DNA of 42,605 nucleotides, taken from contig JAAWCS010000014.1 of NCBI GenBank assembly GCA_022793375.1, positions 1 through 42,605 of the forward strand. Direction: 5' to 3'. The translations under genes were made by a program, and so were the position numbers. This stretch comes from Lachnospiraceae bacterium (GTDB taxonomy: Bacteria > Bacillota > Clostridia > Lachnospirales > Lachnospiraceae). Shown here piece after piece: positions 32,205-40,408 of the stretch. Numbering within the stretch: the stretch's first letter is position 1; every line of letters begins with the position of its first letter. Under the pieces are notes generated by a model, which did no database searches, was not told the origin of the DNA, and was given only the letters and a program-made list of their open reading frames with translations.

Positions 32205-33563
32205 ATGGAGCATGAAATGAACTATGCTGCGGAAGAAATCGAAGAAATGCTGAACGCCAAGCGCTATCGGGAATTAAAAACCATCTTTTCCTCCATGGAA
32301 CCAGCCGATATCGCTCTCGTATTCGAGGACGTACCCGACACCCAGCTTCCTTTGCTGTTTCGCATCCTACCCAAGGATATGGCGGCGGAGGTCTTTGTTG
32401 AAATGGACAACGACAGCCAGGAGCTTCTGATCGCCGCCTTCAGCGACCGCGAGCTCAAAGAGGTGCTCGACGAAATGTATGTAGACGACACCGTAGACAT
32501 CATCGAAGAAATGCCTGCCTCCGTCGTCAAGCGCATCCTGCGCCAGGCCGACCCCGAGACCCGCCGCCAGATCAACGAAATCCTCCAATACCCCGACGAC
32601 TCCGCCGGCAGTATTATGACCATCGAATATGTCAGTCTCAAGGCCGATATGACTGTAGCTGACGCTTTTACCCGTATCCGGCGCACCGGCGAAGATAAGG
32701 AGACGATCTATACCTGTTACGTCACCGACAAAGACCGCCGTTTGATCGGCGTCGTTTCCGTGCGCACCCTGCTCTTGGCCGACCCGGCCGATTTGATCTG
32801 CGAGATCATGGAAACAAACCTAACCTGCGCAACGACGCTGGAGGACAAAGAAGAAGTTGCCCAAAAATTCAGCAAATACGACTACCTGGCCCTGCCGGTC
32901 GTCGACCAGGAAAACCGCCTTGTCGGCATCGTCACCATCGACGACGCCATGGACGTGCTGCAGGAGGAAAATACCGAGGACATCGAAATGATGGCCGCCA
33001 TCACGCCTACGGATAAACCCTATATGAGAACCGGCGTCTTTGAGACCTTTAAAAAGCGCATTCCCTGGCTGCTGCTTTTGATGATTTCCGCTACCTTTAC
33101 CGGCGCTATCATCACCCATTACGAAGCCGCGCTCGGGGCCTACGTGGTGCTTACGGCTTTCATCCCCATGCTGATGGACACCGGCGGCAACGCCGGCGGA
33201 CAGGCTTCCGTCAGCATCATCCGCGGCCTGGCCTTAAATGAAATCGAATACGCCGACACGCCGCGCATCGTCTGCAAAGAAGCCCTCGTGGCTCTGGCCT
33301 GCGGCTTTACCCTCGCCGGCGCCAATTTCATCAAGATGATGCTGATCGACCGCATCGCTCCGCTGACGGCCCTCGTCGTCTGCCTGACCCTAATCGTCTC
33401 CGTGCTCGCCGCCAAAATCGTCGGCTGCACGCTGCCGATTGCCGCCAAACGCATCGGCTTTGACCCGGCCGTTATGGCCAGCCCCTTTATCACGACAATC
33501 GTCGATGCCATCTCGCTGGTGGTCTACTTCCAGATCGCGACCCATCTGCTGAAAATTGGCTGA
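32205..33563 (+). CDS. mgtE: Magnesium transporter MgtE
   Basis: A 452-residue Mg2+ channel of the MgtE family. The N-terminal superhelical domain (about 10-135) includes EMLNAKRYRELK and PDDSAGSIMTIEYVSL at its end. Two CBS domains follow (about 135-260; ALPVVDQENRLVGIVTIDD), then the plug helix and five transmembrane helices with GGNAGGQASVSIIRGLAL, a hallmark of the pore. Cytosolic Mg2+ binding to the N and CBS domains gates the pore. The ATG follows AGAGAGGTGG by 4 bases. Transcription is controlled by the M-box leader. Confidence 0.96.
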   Translation: MEHEMNYAAEEIEEMLNAKRYRELKTIFSSMEPADIALVFEDVPDTQLPLLFRILPKDMAAEVFVEMDNDSQELLIAAFSDRELKEVLDEMYVDDTVDIIEEMPASVVKRILRQADPETRRQINEILQYPDDSAGSIMTIEYVSLKADMTVADAFTRIRRTGEDKETIYTCYVTDKDRRLIGVVSVRTLLLADPADLICEIMETNLTCATTLEDKEEVAQKFSKYDYLALPVVDQENRLVGIVTIDDAMDVLQEENTEDIEMMAAITPTDKPYMRTGVFETFKKRIPWLLLLMISATFTGAIITHYEAALGAYVVLTAFIPMLMDTGGNAGGQASVSIIRGLALNEIEYADTPRIVCKEALVALACGFTLAGANFIKMMLIDRIAPLTALVVCLTLIVSVLAAKIVGCTLPIAAKRIGFDPAVMASPFITTIVDAISLVVYFQIATHLLKIG

Positions 33564-33611
33564 AAATCCGCGCAAAGAGCGGGGAGGCCGGACTCAAAAA
33601 ACGTAAAAAGT

Positions 33612-33652
33612 GCCGCCATACCTTTTCTCATATCGGTATGACGGCTGTTTTT
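33612..33652. terminator. Bidirectional terminator between mgtE and the Nudix gene
   Basis: GCCG-C-CATACC pairs with GGTATG-A-CGGC. TGTTTTTAT follows on the plus strand and ACTTTTTAC on the minus strand. It ends both converging genes. Confidence 0.85.
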
Positions 33653-33656
33653 ATCC

Positions 33657-34163
33657 TTATTCCAGTACGACCTCTCCGGCCAGCACCAGCTTCAAAAATT
33701 CCGTATCCCGCCGCTTCCAGGCTTCGGGTCGTAACGCCGTATTGCGCGCCACAATCTCCTCCGGTCTGGCCCAGGCCAGATGAAATCCCAGCCTGAGCTC
33801 GCTTTCGGTCATCTCTGTCTCGTGGATTTCCGGTTCCGCCTCGCAGGCGTAAAAAAGGGTCCGGCACACATACTTCTGCCCCCGGCAGAGAATATCCTCG
33901 CGCAATTCCACGATTTCCCCCAGTTCCCGCACCGTCTGCAGCCGCAGGATAAGCCCTGTTTCCTCCCGCACCTCGCGCGCAAGCGCCGCCAGCAAACTCT
34001 CGCCCGGCTCCACCCCGCCGCCCGGGATTTTGTACTCGCCGGCCGCACTCTCCTGCATCGCCAGACAGCCGTCCCGCCGGATCAGCCCCCGCACCACAAG
34101 CTTCTCAAACACCGGCATATCGTCGGTATAATCCTTCTGGTCTAACGTCAGTAAACGCTTCAT
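33657..34163 (-). CDS. Nudix hydrolase
   Basis: A 168-residue protein with a complete Nudix box: GGGVEPGESLLAALAREV then REETGL, including the G-x5-E-x7-R-E-x2-E-E-x-G pattern. Members cleave nucleoside diphosphates linked to another moiety; the substrate cannot be told from sequence. The preceding IPGGGVEPGE and the Arg/Glu-rich C-terminus are ordinary for the MutT-like group. The ATG at 34161-34163 follows AGGGGGT by 6 bases; an upstream in-frame start (34187) lacks a site. It converges on mgtE and shares a bidirectional terminator. Confidence 0.88.
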   Translation of the reverse strand: MKRLLTLDQKDYTDDMPVFEKLVVRGLIRRDGCLAMQESAAGEYKIPGGGVEPGESLLAALAREVREETGLILRLQTVRELGEIVELREDILCRGQKYVCRTLFYACEAEPEIHETEMTESELRLGFHLAWARPEEIVARNTALRPEAWKRRDTEFLKLVLAGEVVLE

Positions 34164-34320
34164 ACCCGTACCCCCTGCGAAAGACAACTTTATTTACCGA
34201 CATTATAGCATGTGCCCGGCCAGATCACAAGCCGTGCGGAAAGATTTTCCAAACGTGCGGCCCCTGTTCTTTCCCCGCATAAGACCATTTTGCACCAGCC
34301 GCTTGCAAGATACTTTTTTG

Positions 34321-34962
34321 CTACGTCAAATCCTGCTTCTGAAAGATTCGGCAGCTGAGCCGCCAGAAAAACAGCGAACAAGCCACCGTCGCCGCCGCCA
34401 ATCCTGCGATTACCAGATAAAGCTGCCGCTCGGTCACATGGCCCAAATCGATGATTCCCTTCTGCGTCAGATAATACAGCAGCATAACGCACCCAAAGGG
34501 CGCCAGAAACGACAGCATCGCAAGAGTCTGCGCTTTCTTGACCCCAAATTTCGTACACAGCAGCAAATTCAGCGAGCCTGAAAAAAGCCCCATTCCCCAA
34601 CAAGCTGCTACCGTTCCTGCGCACTCACCGTATGTAATCCCGGCAAACTGTGAAAAAGGAATCCCGACCAAAAGCATCACCACGGCCGCGCCGGATACCA
34701 GCACGTATAAAAGCACATACTTCGCAGAAATCAGGCTGCTGCGCCGTAATGGAAACGTAGCCGCATAGCTGTTCCAGGAAGCCATGGCGTCATACGTTAA
34801 GCTGTTTACACACACATTGCCGGTCATCACCATTACCATCATTGCCAGATATGCCAGGTTCTTAAGCGCAATCCCCATCGCTGCAAAAATTAACAGTATG
34901 ACGCCCTGCATCCGAATCGTCGTCTTTAAGAGAATTACTTCTTTCATCCATAAGCCCTTCAT
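34321..34962 (-). CDS. ABC-2 type transporter permease
   Basis: A 213-residue protein with six hydrophobic segments, including VILLIFAAMGIALKNLAYLA, VLLYVLVSGAAVVMLLVGI and LYLVIAGLAAATVACSLFFW. The segment NSLTYDAMASWNSYAATFPL followed by RR is characteristic of the ABC2_membrane_5 group found with YtrA-type regulators. The start overlaps the ATPase stop by four bases (ATGA), with GGGAGG upstream. With the ATPase it forms an exporter or membrane-stress transporter; the substrate is unknown, and comparable operons in Firmicutes are induced by cell-wall antibiotics. Confidence 0.88.
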   Translation of the reverse strand: MKGLWMKEVILLKTTIRMQGVILLIFAAMGIALKNLAYLAMMVMVMTGNVCVNSLTYDAMASWNSYAATFPLRRSSLISAKYVLLYVLVSGAAVVMLLVGIPFSQFAGITYGECAGTVAACWGMGLFSGSLNLLLCTKFGVKKAQTLAMLSFLAPFGCVMLLYYLTQKGIIDLGHVTERQLYLVIAGLAAATVACSLFFWRLSCRIFQKQDLT

Positions 34963-35825
34963 TCCCGCTTTCCTCCCTTCACCATGTAAAGCATAATCTC
35001 CTCGATGCTGGCCGGGTCAACCGACAGTCCCGGGTACAGCCGCTTTATCTCGCGCCGGTCCTTCACCAGCACCTCCACGCCAAACCGGTTCTCCCGCTTC
35101 CCCGATACAAGGCTCTGCGGCAGCCGCGCTGCCTGCTCCTTCGTCCCATGTGCAATTCCATAATTTTCCATAAGGTAATCTTTCTCCTCCTCAAAGCAGA
35201 TCCTTCCCTCATGGATAAACACAATGTAATCGGCCACCTTCTCCAAATCGCTGATAATGTGCGAAGAAATCAGAATGCTGTGATCCTCCTCCTGGATAAA
35301 CTCCAGGAAAATATCCAAAATCTCGTCGCGCACAATTGGGTCCAGGCCGCTCGTGCACTCATCCAGCACAAGCAGCTTCGCGCAATGCGAAAGCGCGACG
35401 GCCAGCGACAGCTTCATTTTCATTCCCCGCGAAAAATCTTTGTATCTCTTCTTGTCCGGCAGACGGAATCTCTTCAAATACCGCTCATAAGCCACGCTGT
35501 CCCACTGCCGGAAAATCCGCCGCATCATCCGTCCGACTTCGGCTGCGTTCATGTACTCGGGCAGATGGCCCCCGTCAAATACCACCCCCAGCTGCTCACG
35601 CCACTGCGGGTCTTGCCGCTTTTGTACAGACAGGCCCAAAACTTCGATTTCCCCCTCCTCAAGCTTAATCTGGTCAAGGATCGCACGGATCGTCGTGCTC
35701 TTGCCGGCCCCGTTTTCGCCCACAAAGCCGACGATACTCCCACAGGGTACCTGGAAGCTTACATGATCCAAGGTAAATTCTTTATACCTCTTGGTAACAT
35801 CCCGCAAAACGATGGCATTTTCCAT
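34959..35825 (-). CDS. ABC transporter ATP-binding protein
   Basis: A 288-residue single ABC domain of the drug/lantibiotic-export type. Walker A is GENGAGKSTTIRAIL (37-51), the signature region is FSRGMKMKLSLAVALSH, Walker B is LLVLDECTSGLDPI, and the switch His follows in ILISSHIISDLE. The catalytic position after Walker B is Glu-Cys (DECT) rather than the commoner DEPT; Glu is retained. A C-terminal ~80-residue extension follows the domain. The ATG follows GGGAGG by about 10 bases, and the gene starts 6 bases after the GntR-type regulator. Confidence 0.92.
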   Translation of the reverse strand: MENAIVLRDVTKRYKEFTLDHVSFQVPCGSIVGFVGENGAGKSTTIRAILDQIKLEEGEIEVLGLSVQKRQDPQWREQLGVVFDGGHLPEYMNAAEVGRMMRRIFRQWDSVAYERYLKRFRLPDKKRYKDFSRGMKMKLSLAVALSHCAKLLVLDECTSGLDPIVRDEILDIFLEFIQEEDHSILISSHIISDLEKVADYIVFIHEGRICFEEEKDYLMENYGIAHGTKEQAARLPQSLVSGKRENRFGVEVLVKDRREIKRLYPGLSVDPASIEEIMLYMVKGGKRE

Positions 35826-35831
35826 TTTCGT

Positions 35832-36203
35832 CTATTCCTCCCAAAACGCACCGAGGATTTCCAGAAATTCCTCTCTCGAAAGCCCCGCCGCTTTTGCACG
35901 GTCAACGGCCAGTTCCAGCTTCTGTTCGATTTCCCGCAGGTTTTCTTCCCGGAGGATCTCCGAGCCTACGTTAGCTACAAAACTGCCTTTGCCCACCACA
36001 TTGGTAATAAAACCGTCCCGGGCCAATTCTTCGTAGGCCCGTTTCGTTGTTATGACGCTGATGCGCAGCTCTTTCGCCAAAAGGCGCATCGAGGGCAGCG
36101 CGTCCCCGGCGCGTAAATCGCCGCTCATAATCATCTGCTTGATCTGTGTTGCAATCTGATCGTAAATCGGTTTTCCATTGGAATTACTGATAATAATATC
36201 CAC
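35832..36203 (-). CDS. GntR-family transcriptional regulator, YtrA subfamily
   Basis: A 123-residue regulator, the short length typical of YtrA. The winged helix-turn-helix spans about residues 10-78: PIYDQIATQIKQMIMSGDL, LPSMRLLAKELRISVITTKR and YEELARDGFI. A short helical dimerisation tail follows, with no effector domain. The start is GTG at 36201-36203, preceded by AGGAAGG. Longer upstream starts would run through the operator. It probably represses its own ABC operon from the inverted repeat at 36311-36339. Confidence 0.9.
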   Translation of the reverse strand: MDIIISNSNGKPIYDQIATQIKQMIMSGDLRAGDALPSMRLLAKELRISVITTKRAYEELARDGFITNVVGKGSFVANVGSEILREENLREIEQKLELAVDRAKAAGLSREEFLEILGAFWEE

Positions 36204-36310
36204 GCGTGTTTTTCCTTCCTGTACAGGTTGCCGGCGCCGTCCCGGATTAGACGCCCCATTTACGGACGGTATATGCAGCAGAGCCTCTCTGTGCCGTCGC
36301 ATCAAAGGGA

Positions 36311-36363
36311 ATATTGTATATATCATCCATTTACAATATATCATTATATATACACTCTGTCAA
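36311..36363 (-). promoter_or_regulatory. GntR-ABC operon promoter and probable operator
   Basis: TTGACA (36358-36363), 17-base spacer and TATATT (36335-36340). A perfect 8-bp inverted repeat ATATTGTA-N13-TACAATAT (36311-36339) overlaps the -10 box and start site, fitting autorepression by the YtrA-type regulator. Confidence 0.78.
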
Positions 36364-36573
36364 GCAAAAAAGCACACTTTTGTCAGGGGGATTTTGGGGG
36401 GAATATATTATGGCAAATATCCTTAAACGGCGGATAAAGGCCCGAATCGATCTGAAAATAAGAAAAAAGCTTAAAAACCGATGGTTTCACCGTAAAGTGG
36501 GCCGCAGACAGCCAGGGGCCGTGCGCCGAATAATACGCTTCCGGCCGCCCCTGGCATCGCTTCTGCCTGTTTC

Positions 36574-37137
36574 TCAGCAGCAGCGCAGCAGTCTCTCCAT
36601 TTCCCGCACGCCTTGGCACTGGGAGGTAATGATTGCGTCTAAAATCGGTACCAGCTCCGGGCATATTTCAAAGCGCAGCGCATTTTCTGACATGCGGATC
36701 GCTCCCCGGTGATGCGGGATCATTTCTCTTATGAAATTGTGGTTGATGCAGTTGCATTCCTCCGCGCATTCCATCTGTGAAAACATGGTCTCTAAAATCT
36801 GTTCCGCACGCCGGCGGTACAGGCATTGTTCCTGCTCGCAGTTGCATACCTGGCTGCAGCAGGAAAGAACCGCCTGCATCTGCGCAATGCTCTCGGTCTG
36901 TTCCTGAATAATTCCTTCCGCGAGCCGCTCCAACGGCAGGTTTGTTGTGTAGCAAAGAAGATTCCTTGACATCTCGATCGCTGCCTGGTGATGCGGGATC
37001 ATCTGAACGATGAAATCGTAAGAAATGCTTTCGGTCTGCTCCGCCCCGGTCATCCCGGTAATCATCTCTTCCAAAATACAGTAAAAGCGCTCCAGATATC
37101 GTTTTGTATTTTCACTAAGCCTGCACGATTGATTCAT
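36574..37137 (-). CDS. Tandem-DUF305 protein with cysteine cluster
   Basis: A 187-residue four-helix-bundle-like protein of the DUF305 family (PF03713), present as two homologous halves. Each half has the conserved metal-ligand type motif: MIPHHQAAIEMS (about residue 45) and MIPHHRGAIRMS (about residue 139). Between the halves lies a Cys-rich stretch (CCSQVCNCEQEQC). The C-terminus ends in CC. No signal peptide is visible, so it is probably cytoplasmic. DUF305 proteins have been linked to copper or other metal handling, but function here is inference. The ATG at 37135-37137 has GAAGG 8 bases upstream. It is divergent from the DUF3298-type gene. Confidence 0.85.
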   Translation of the reverse strand: MNQSCRLSENTKRYLERFYCILEEMITGMTGAEQTESISYDFIVQMIPHHQAAIEMSRNLLCYTTNLPLERLAEGIIQEQTESIAQMQAVLSCCSQVCNCEQEQCLYRRRAEQILETMFSQMECAEECNCINHNFIREMIPHHRGAIRMSENALRFEICPELVPILDAIITSQCQGVREMERLLRCC

Positions 37138-37268
37138 TTTCACGTACCTTCTTTTTCTCATTGCTATAAGATACGCAGAAAATGTTTTGGTGGTTACCGG
37201 TTTCGCCTCTTGGATCCGTTGCCATATGCGGTTTTTTTCATATACTAAAGAAAAAACCAAAGGCAGTT

Positions 37269-37994
37269 ATGCAGACTATTTGCGAACAAATCCTCACCGA
37301 TACCCTGTATTACCGGCAGATTCCGGTCCTTACGTATCGGATTGCCTACCCGGCTTTTACCACCACTTGCAATCCCGCTGCCGCGCAGCGCATCAACGAG
37401 ATGTACGCCGCAGAAGCAAAAGAAGCGCAGGCCTATTGCCGCACCGCGCTGTTTGCCGATGCCGCCGAACAAGTCCGCTATTTCCCGGCCGCCTCTTCGT
37501 TTCCGTCCTATCAGTGGCTTCTTAGCTATACGGTCACGCTTAACCAGGGCTGTGTCACCAGCCTGTTCCTGGAGCAGTATTCTTATACGGGCGGCGCTCA
37601 TGGCAATACGGTGCGTACCTCGGATACCTGGGATTTTAAAACCGGCGCCCGCTTTTCGCTGTCCGATTTTCCGGAGACGCTTTCCCCGGATATACGTTTT
37701 CAGGACGCAGGCCTTTTAAACCTTTCCTGGCGGTCCCATTTGTTCCAGGCGATCGAAGGGCAGATTCAAAACCGGCTTTCGGAAACGCCCGGTTCCTTTT
37801 TTGATGAATACCCCGCTCTTTTGCGCCAGACGTTTCGGCCGGACAGCTTTTATCTGGTTCCCGCGGGCATTGTATTTTACTACCAGCCATACGACATCGC
37901 CCCCTATGCGGCCGGGATTCCCGAGTTTTTCTTTTCCCTGCCCGAACTCTCCCTGCCCGAGCCGCAAGCCGGCTTTTACGGCCATCGGTTGTAA
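37269..37994 (+). CDS. DUF3298-type (RsiV-like) domain protein
   Basis: A 241-residue protein with the DUF4163-like N-terminal half (ILTDTLYYRQIPVLTYRIAY) and the DUF3298 C-terminal half. The latter has the characteristic YSYTGGAHGNTVRTSDTWDF and YYQPYDIAPYAAGIPEF. In RsiV this fold binds lysozyme outside the cell. Here there is no transmembrane helix or signal peptide, so it is probably cytosolic or uncharacterised. No sigma factor gene is adjacent. The ATG follows AAAGG by 5 bases; the open frame upstream has no credible start. Confidence 0.78.
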   Translation: MQTICEQILTDTLYYRQIPVLTYRIAYPAFTTTCNPAAAQRINEMYAAEAKEAQAYCRTALFADAAEQVRYFPAASSFPSYQWLLSYTVTLNQGCVTSLFLEQYSYTGGAHGNTVRTSDTWDFKTGARFSLSDFPETLSPDIRFQDAGLLNLSWRSHLFQAIEGQIQNRLSETPGSFFDEYPALLRQTFRPDSFYLVPAGIVFYYQPYDIAPYAAGIPEFFFSLPELSLPEPQAGFYGHRL

Positions 37995-38013
37995 AATTTC
38001 TGTACGAAACCCC

Positions 38014-38043
38014 TGGAAGCGCAGCCGCTTTTTCTGTTATAAT
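38014..38043 (+). promoter_or_regulatory. Probable promoter of the amidotransferase gene
   Basis: A perfect -10 TATAAT (38038-38043) with weak -35 TGGAAG (38014-38019) at 18 bases, about 67 bases before the start codon. Confidence 0.5.
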
Positions 38044-38110
38044 GAAAACAGCCGATTGAACAAAAGCCCGATGTTCCAAATCGATTCGTCAAAGCAGAAA
38101 GGAAATTTAT

Positions 38111-38782
38111 ATGATCCGCATTTTAATCGCCGGCCTTCTAAACCAGACTCAAAATTATGTTGCCGCCGTCTCCGGCTCCGGCATGGAGCCCCTCGTTTCC
38201 CTGGCGCTCCCAGAGGACTTATCGTTCCCCGGTTTCGACGGCCTGCTGCTGCCGGGCGGCGCCGACATCGATCCCGCCCGCTACCGCCAGCCGCTTTGCG
38301 GTTCCCGCAATATCCATCCGGAGCTTGACGACGCTCAGTTTGCCCTTCTGGACGCGTTTTTAAAGACAGGCAGACCCATTCTCGGCATCTGCAAGGGCCA
38401 TCAAATTCTCAACGTATATTTTGGCGGCGATTTAATCCAGGATCTGCAAAATCCTGCCCCACACCAGGCCAATCCCGACGACCAGGTCCACCGCACCCAC
38501 GCAGAAGCCGATAGCTGGCTGGCGCGGCTCTACGGCACGGATTTTGCCGTCAACAGTTCCCACCACCAGGCCGTATGCCGGCCAGGCCGGGGATTCCATG
38601 TCATCCAGCGTTCCGACGACGGCGTAATCGAGGCCATTGCCCACGAAAGCCGTCCGCTGCTCTCCGTCCAGTGGCATCCGGAACGCATGTGCTTTGCGCA
38701 CCGGCGCGGCGATACCGTAGACGGTGGCCGCGTGTTCCTGCATTTTAAAGAACTCTGCGGACAGCGCCGCGGATTGTCCTGA
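38111..38782 (+). CDS. Class I glutamine amidotransferase-like hydrolase (PuuD/peptidase C26 type)
   Basis: A 223-residue protein of the gamma-glutamyl-gamma-aminobutyrate hydrolase family. LLLPGGADIDPARY precedes the nucleophile elbow GICKGHQILN (Cys94). The remaining triad residues are in VQWHPER (His189, Glu191), and NSSHHQAV is also typical. It hydrolyses gamma-glutamyl amides; the physiological substrate is unknown because no putrescine-pathway genes are nearby. It is shorter than E. coli PuuD (~254). The ATG follows GAAAGGAA by 6 bases. Confidence 0.88.
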   Translation: MIRILIAGLLNQTQNYVAAVSGSGMEPLVSLALPEDLSFPGFDGLLLPGGADIDPARYRQPLCGSRNIHPELDDAQFALLDAFLKTGRPILGICKGHQILNVYFGGDLIQDLQNPAPHQANPDDQVHRTHAEADSWLARLYGTDFAVNSSHHQAVCRPGRGFHVIQRSDDGVIEAIAHESRPLLSVQWHPERMCFAHRRGDTVDGGRVFLHFKELCGQRRGLS

Positions 38783-39092
38783 GCCTGTTCGGCCCCGGCG
38801 CTTGGCACTGCCGCCTTTTCCCGAAAATCGTGTCCTCTGGCCTGTTTTCTTGTCTACATGGACACATCCGCCCCGGCTTTTTTATGATACAATAACGAGG
38901 AAAGTGACGGTCGTGCTTGCACGAACCGGCATTTGACGAGTGCCGCCATCGAGACGATAGTCGAGATGGTACAATAGCCGTATGGGCCAAAGCAGATACG
39001 TACAGGAGCGGCCGGCTGCTCCGGCCCTCTGTACGCATCGGAGCCGAAAATGTCTAAAAAAACGAAAAACGAACACAAAGGAGCCTGTAAAC
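38783..39092 (+). other. 310-base gene-free region with a structured leader
   Basis: No coding gene. Positions ~38905-39035 can form four successive hairpins on the plus strand: CGGTCGTGC/GCACG-A-ACCG, CGGCA/TGCCG, CCATC/GATGG, and CGTACAG...CTGTACG with an inner GGCCGG/CCGGCC. They precede the HemW-like gene. Two TACAAT boxes (about 38889 and 38970) may be -10 elements. Confidence 0.5.
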
Positions 39093-40178
39093 ATGGAATA
39101 TACCTCCAAAGATATCCTTCTTTACTTAAATATCCCCTTCTGCCTGCGCACGCCCGCCTACGGCCGGCGTCATCTTCTGACCGGGCCTGGCGAGGCGCGG
39201 GCCGAGTACCTGCAGGCACTGGAACAGGAACTGCTTTCCGTCGCCGAGGACCTCGCCGGCTGCACGGTGCAGGCCGTCTATGTCGGCGGCGGCAGCCCCA
39301 GTATCGTCAGCGCCGACGGCCTGGGGCACCTGCTGCTGACACTGCGCCGGCGTCTGCACTTGTCCGCTGCCTGCGAAGTCAGCCTGGAAGCCATCCCCAA
39401 TACGATCGGCGTACCCAGTTTAAGCGGCTGGGCCGCAGGCCATCCGACGCGCATCCATTTGAATATCCAGAGCATTAACCCGCAGGAATTAAAAACTCTG
39501 AACTGCCCCTTTGGCGTCCAGGATATCCAGAATGCCATCCTCTATCTCGACAAGTTCCATATCAACAATGTGAACCTGAATCTGACCTACGGCATTCCCG
39601 GCCAGACCCGTATCACCTGGAAGCAGACGCTGCGTTCCGCGCTGGAGCTGGAGCCGTTCCACATTACGATCTCTCCGCTTCCCGCCGCGGGCGTCGGCGA
39701 GGAGGAACAGTGGGAATACTACCAGCTGGCCTGTGAATACCTGGCGGAAAACGGATTTCAGCCGTACTCAGTCAACCAGTTTACCGTCAACCGGGCCTAC
39801 AGCCGCTACCATTACCTGAAATATCTGGGCTGCCCGGTCATGGGCTTAGGGCTTGACGCCCGCTCTGTCTGGGACGGCTACGTCTATACCAATACCTCCG
39901 ACTACCGCCGGTATATCCTGCACAGCGCTCAGCCGCAGGAAATCATCGAAAATCCGCAGAAAGCCGGTTCCGCCTATCAAAGCGACCGCTTCCTCTATCA
40001 CCGGCTCTGTCTGCTGGACGGCTTTACGGCCAGGGATTACCAGGAAACGTTCGGATGCGATCTGCCCGAAGAAGCACGGGCCCGGCTGGCACAATGGCAG
40101 GAACAGGGGCTATTGGAACAAAACGAGGACCGTTTCCGGCTGACGCTCCGCGGCCGCTTTTATTGGAAGCGCGGATGA
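39093..40178 (+). CDS. HemW/HemN-like protein lacking the radical-SAM cysteine motif
   Basis: A 361-residue protein colinear with HemW. It has YLNIPFC, the SAM-proximal YVGGGSPSIVS (for YFGGGTPSLL), LNIQSINPQELKTLNCPF, NLNLTYGIPGQTRITWKQTL, YHYLKYLGCPVMGLGLDARS and the C-terminal winged-helix-like tail. The CxxxCxxC motif that binds the [4Fe-4S] cluster is lost: Cys17 stays, but the second position is Pro21 and the third is Gly24. Radical SAM chemistry is therefore not expected. HemW proteins bind haem and act in haem trafficking, so a cluster-free haem-binding or other role is possible but unproven. The ATG at 39093 follows AAAGGAG by 9 bases; the frame is open and intact, so it is not an obvious pseudogene. 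Confidence 0.85.
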   Translation: MEYTSKDILLYLNIPFCLRTPAYGRRHLLTGPGEARAEYLQALEQELLSVAEDLAGCTVQAVYVGGGSPSIVSADGLGHLLLTLRRRLHLSAACEVSLEAIPNTIGVPSLSGWAAGHPTRIHLNIQSINPQELKTLNCPFGVQDIQNAILYLDKFHINNVNLNLTYGIPGQTRITWKQTLRSALELEPFHITISPLPAAGVGEEEQWEYYQLACEYLAENGFQPYSVNQFTVNRAYSRYHYLKYLGCPVMGLGLDARSVWDGYVYTNTSDYRRYILHSAQPQEIIENPQKAGSAYQSDRFLYHRLCLLDGFTARDYQETFGCDLPEEARARLAQWQEQGLLEQNEDRFRLTLRGRFYWKRG

Positions 40179-40213
40179 CCGCCCTTTAATGTCATGTATT
40201 AAAAAATACGAAG

Positions 40214-40260
40214 AACCCCCGCAGACCTTTCCGTAGAAAGAGACTTGCGGGGGTTTTTGT
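40214..40260 (+). terminator. Terminator of the HemW-like gene
   Basis: AACCCCCGCA (40214-40223) pairs with TGCGGGGGTT (40246-40255), followed by TTTTTG. The minus strand has a weaker T-run, so it may also stop the FAD-reductase transcript. Confidence 0.92.
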
Positions 40261-40408
40261 CTGACGGGTTACGGGCCTTCCACCTTTTACAAGGCAGTTC
40301 TTTGCCTGGCGGGTTACAGCTTCCCGCCTTTCGCATGGCAGTTCTTTGTTTAGCGGGTTACAGCTTTTCTGCCTTTCGCATAGCAGTTCTTCGCCTGGCG
40401 GCTTACAG
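40261..40408 (-). repeat. 45-bp tandem repeat, about 3.5 units, downstream of the FAD reductase
   Basis: GGGTTA/GGCTTA anchors recur at 40266, 40311, 40355 and 40400, with periods of 45, 44 and 45. Each unit contains a copy of the end of the reductase gene (AGCTGTAA on the minus strand) plus a TGCC/GGCA-type hairpin. The array therefore seems to have grown by duplication of the gene's 3' end. Confidence 0.8.

Noticed and set aside
36410..36712. Basic plus-strand frame starting MANILKRR with a GGGGGGA-like site
   Set aside because: About half is antisense to the DUF305 gene, and no family was recognised. The ribosome binding site is plausible, so a short basic peptide cannot be fully excluded.
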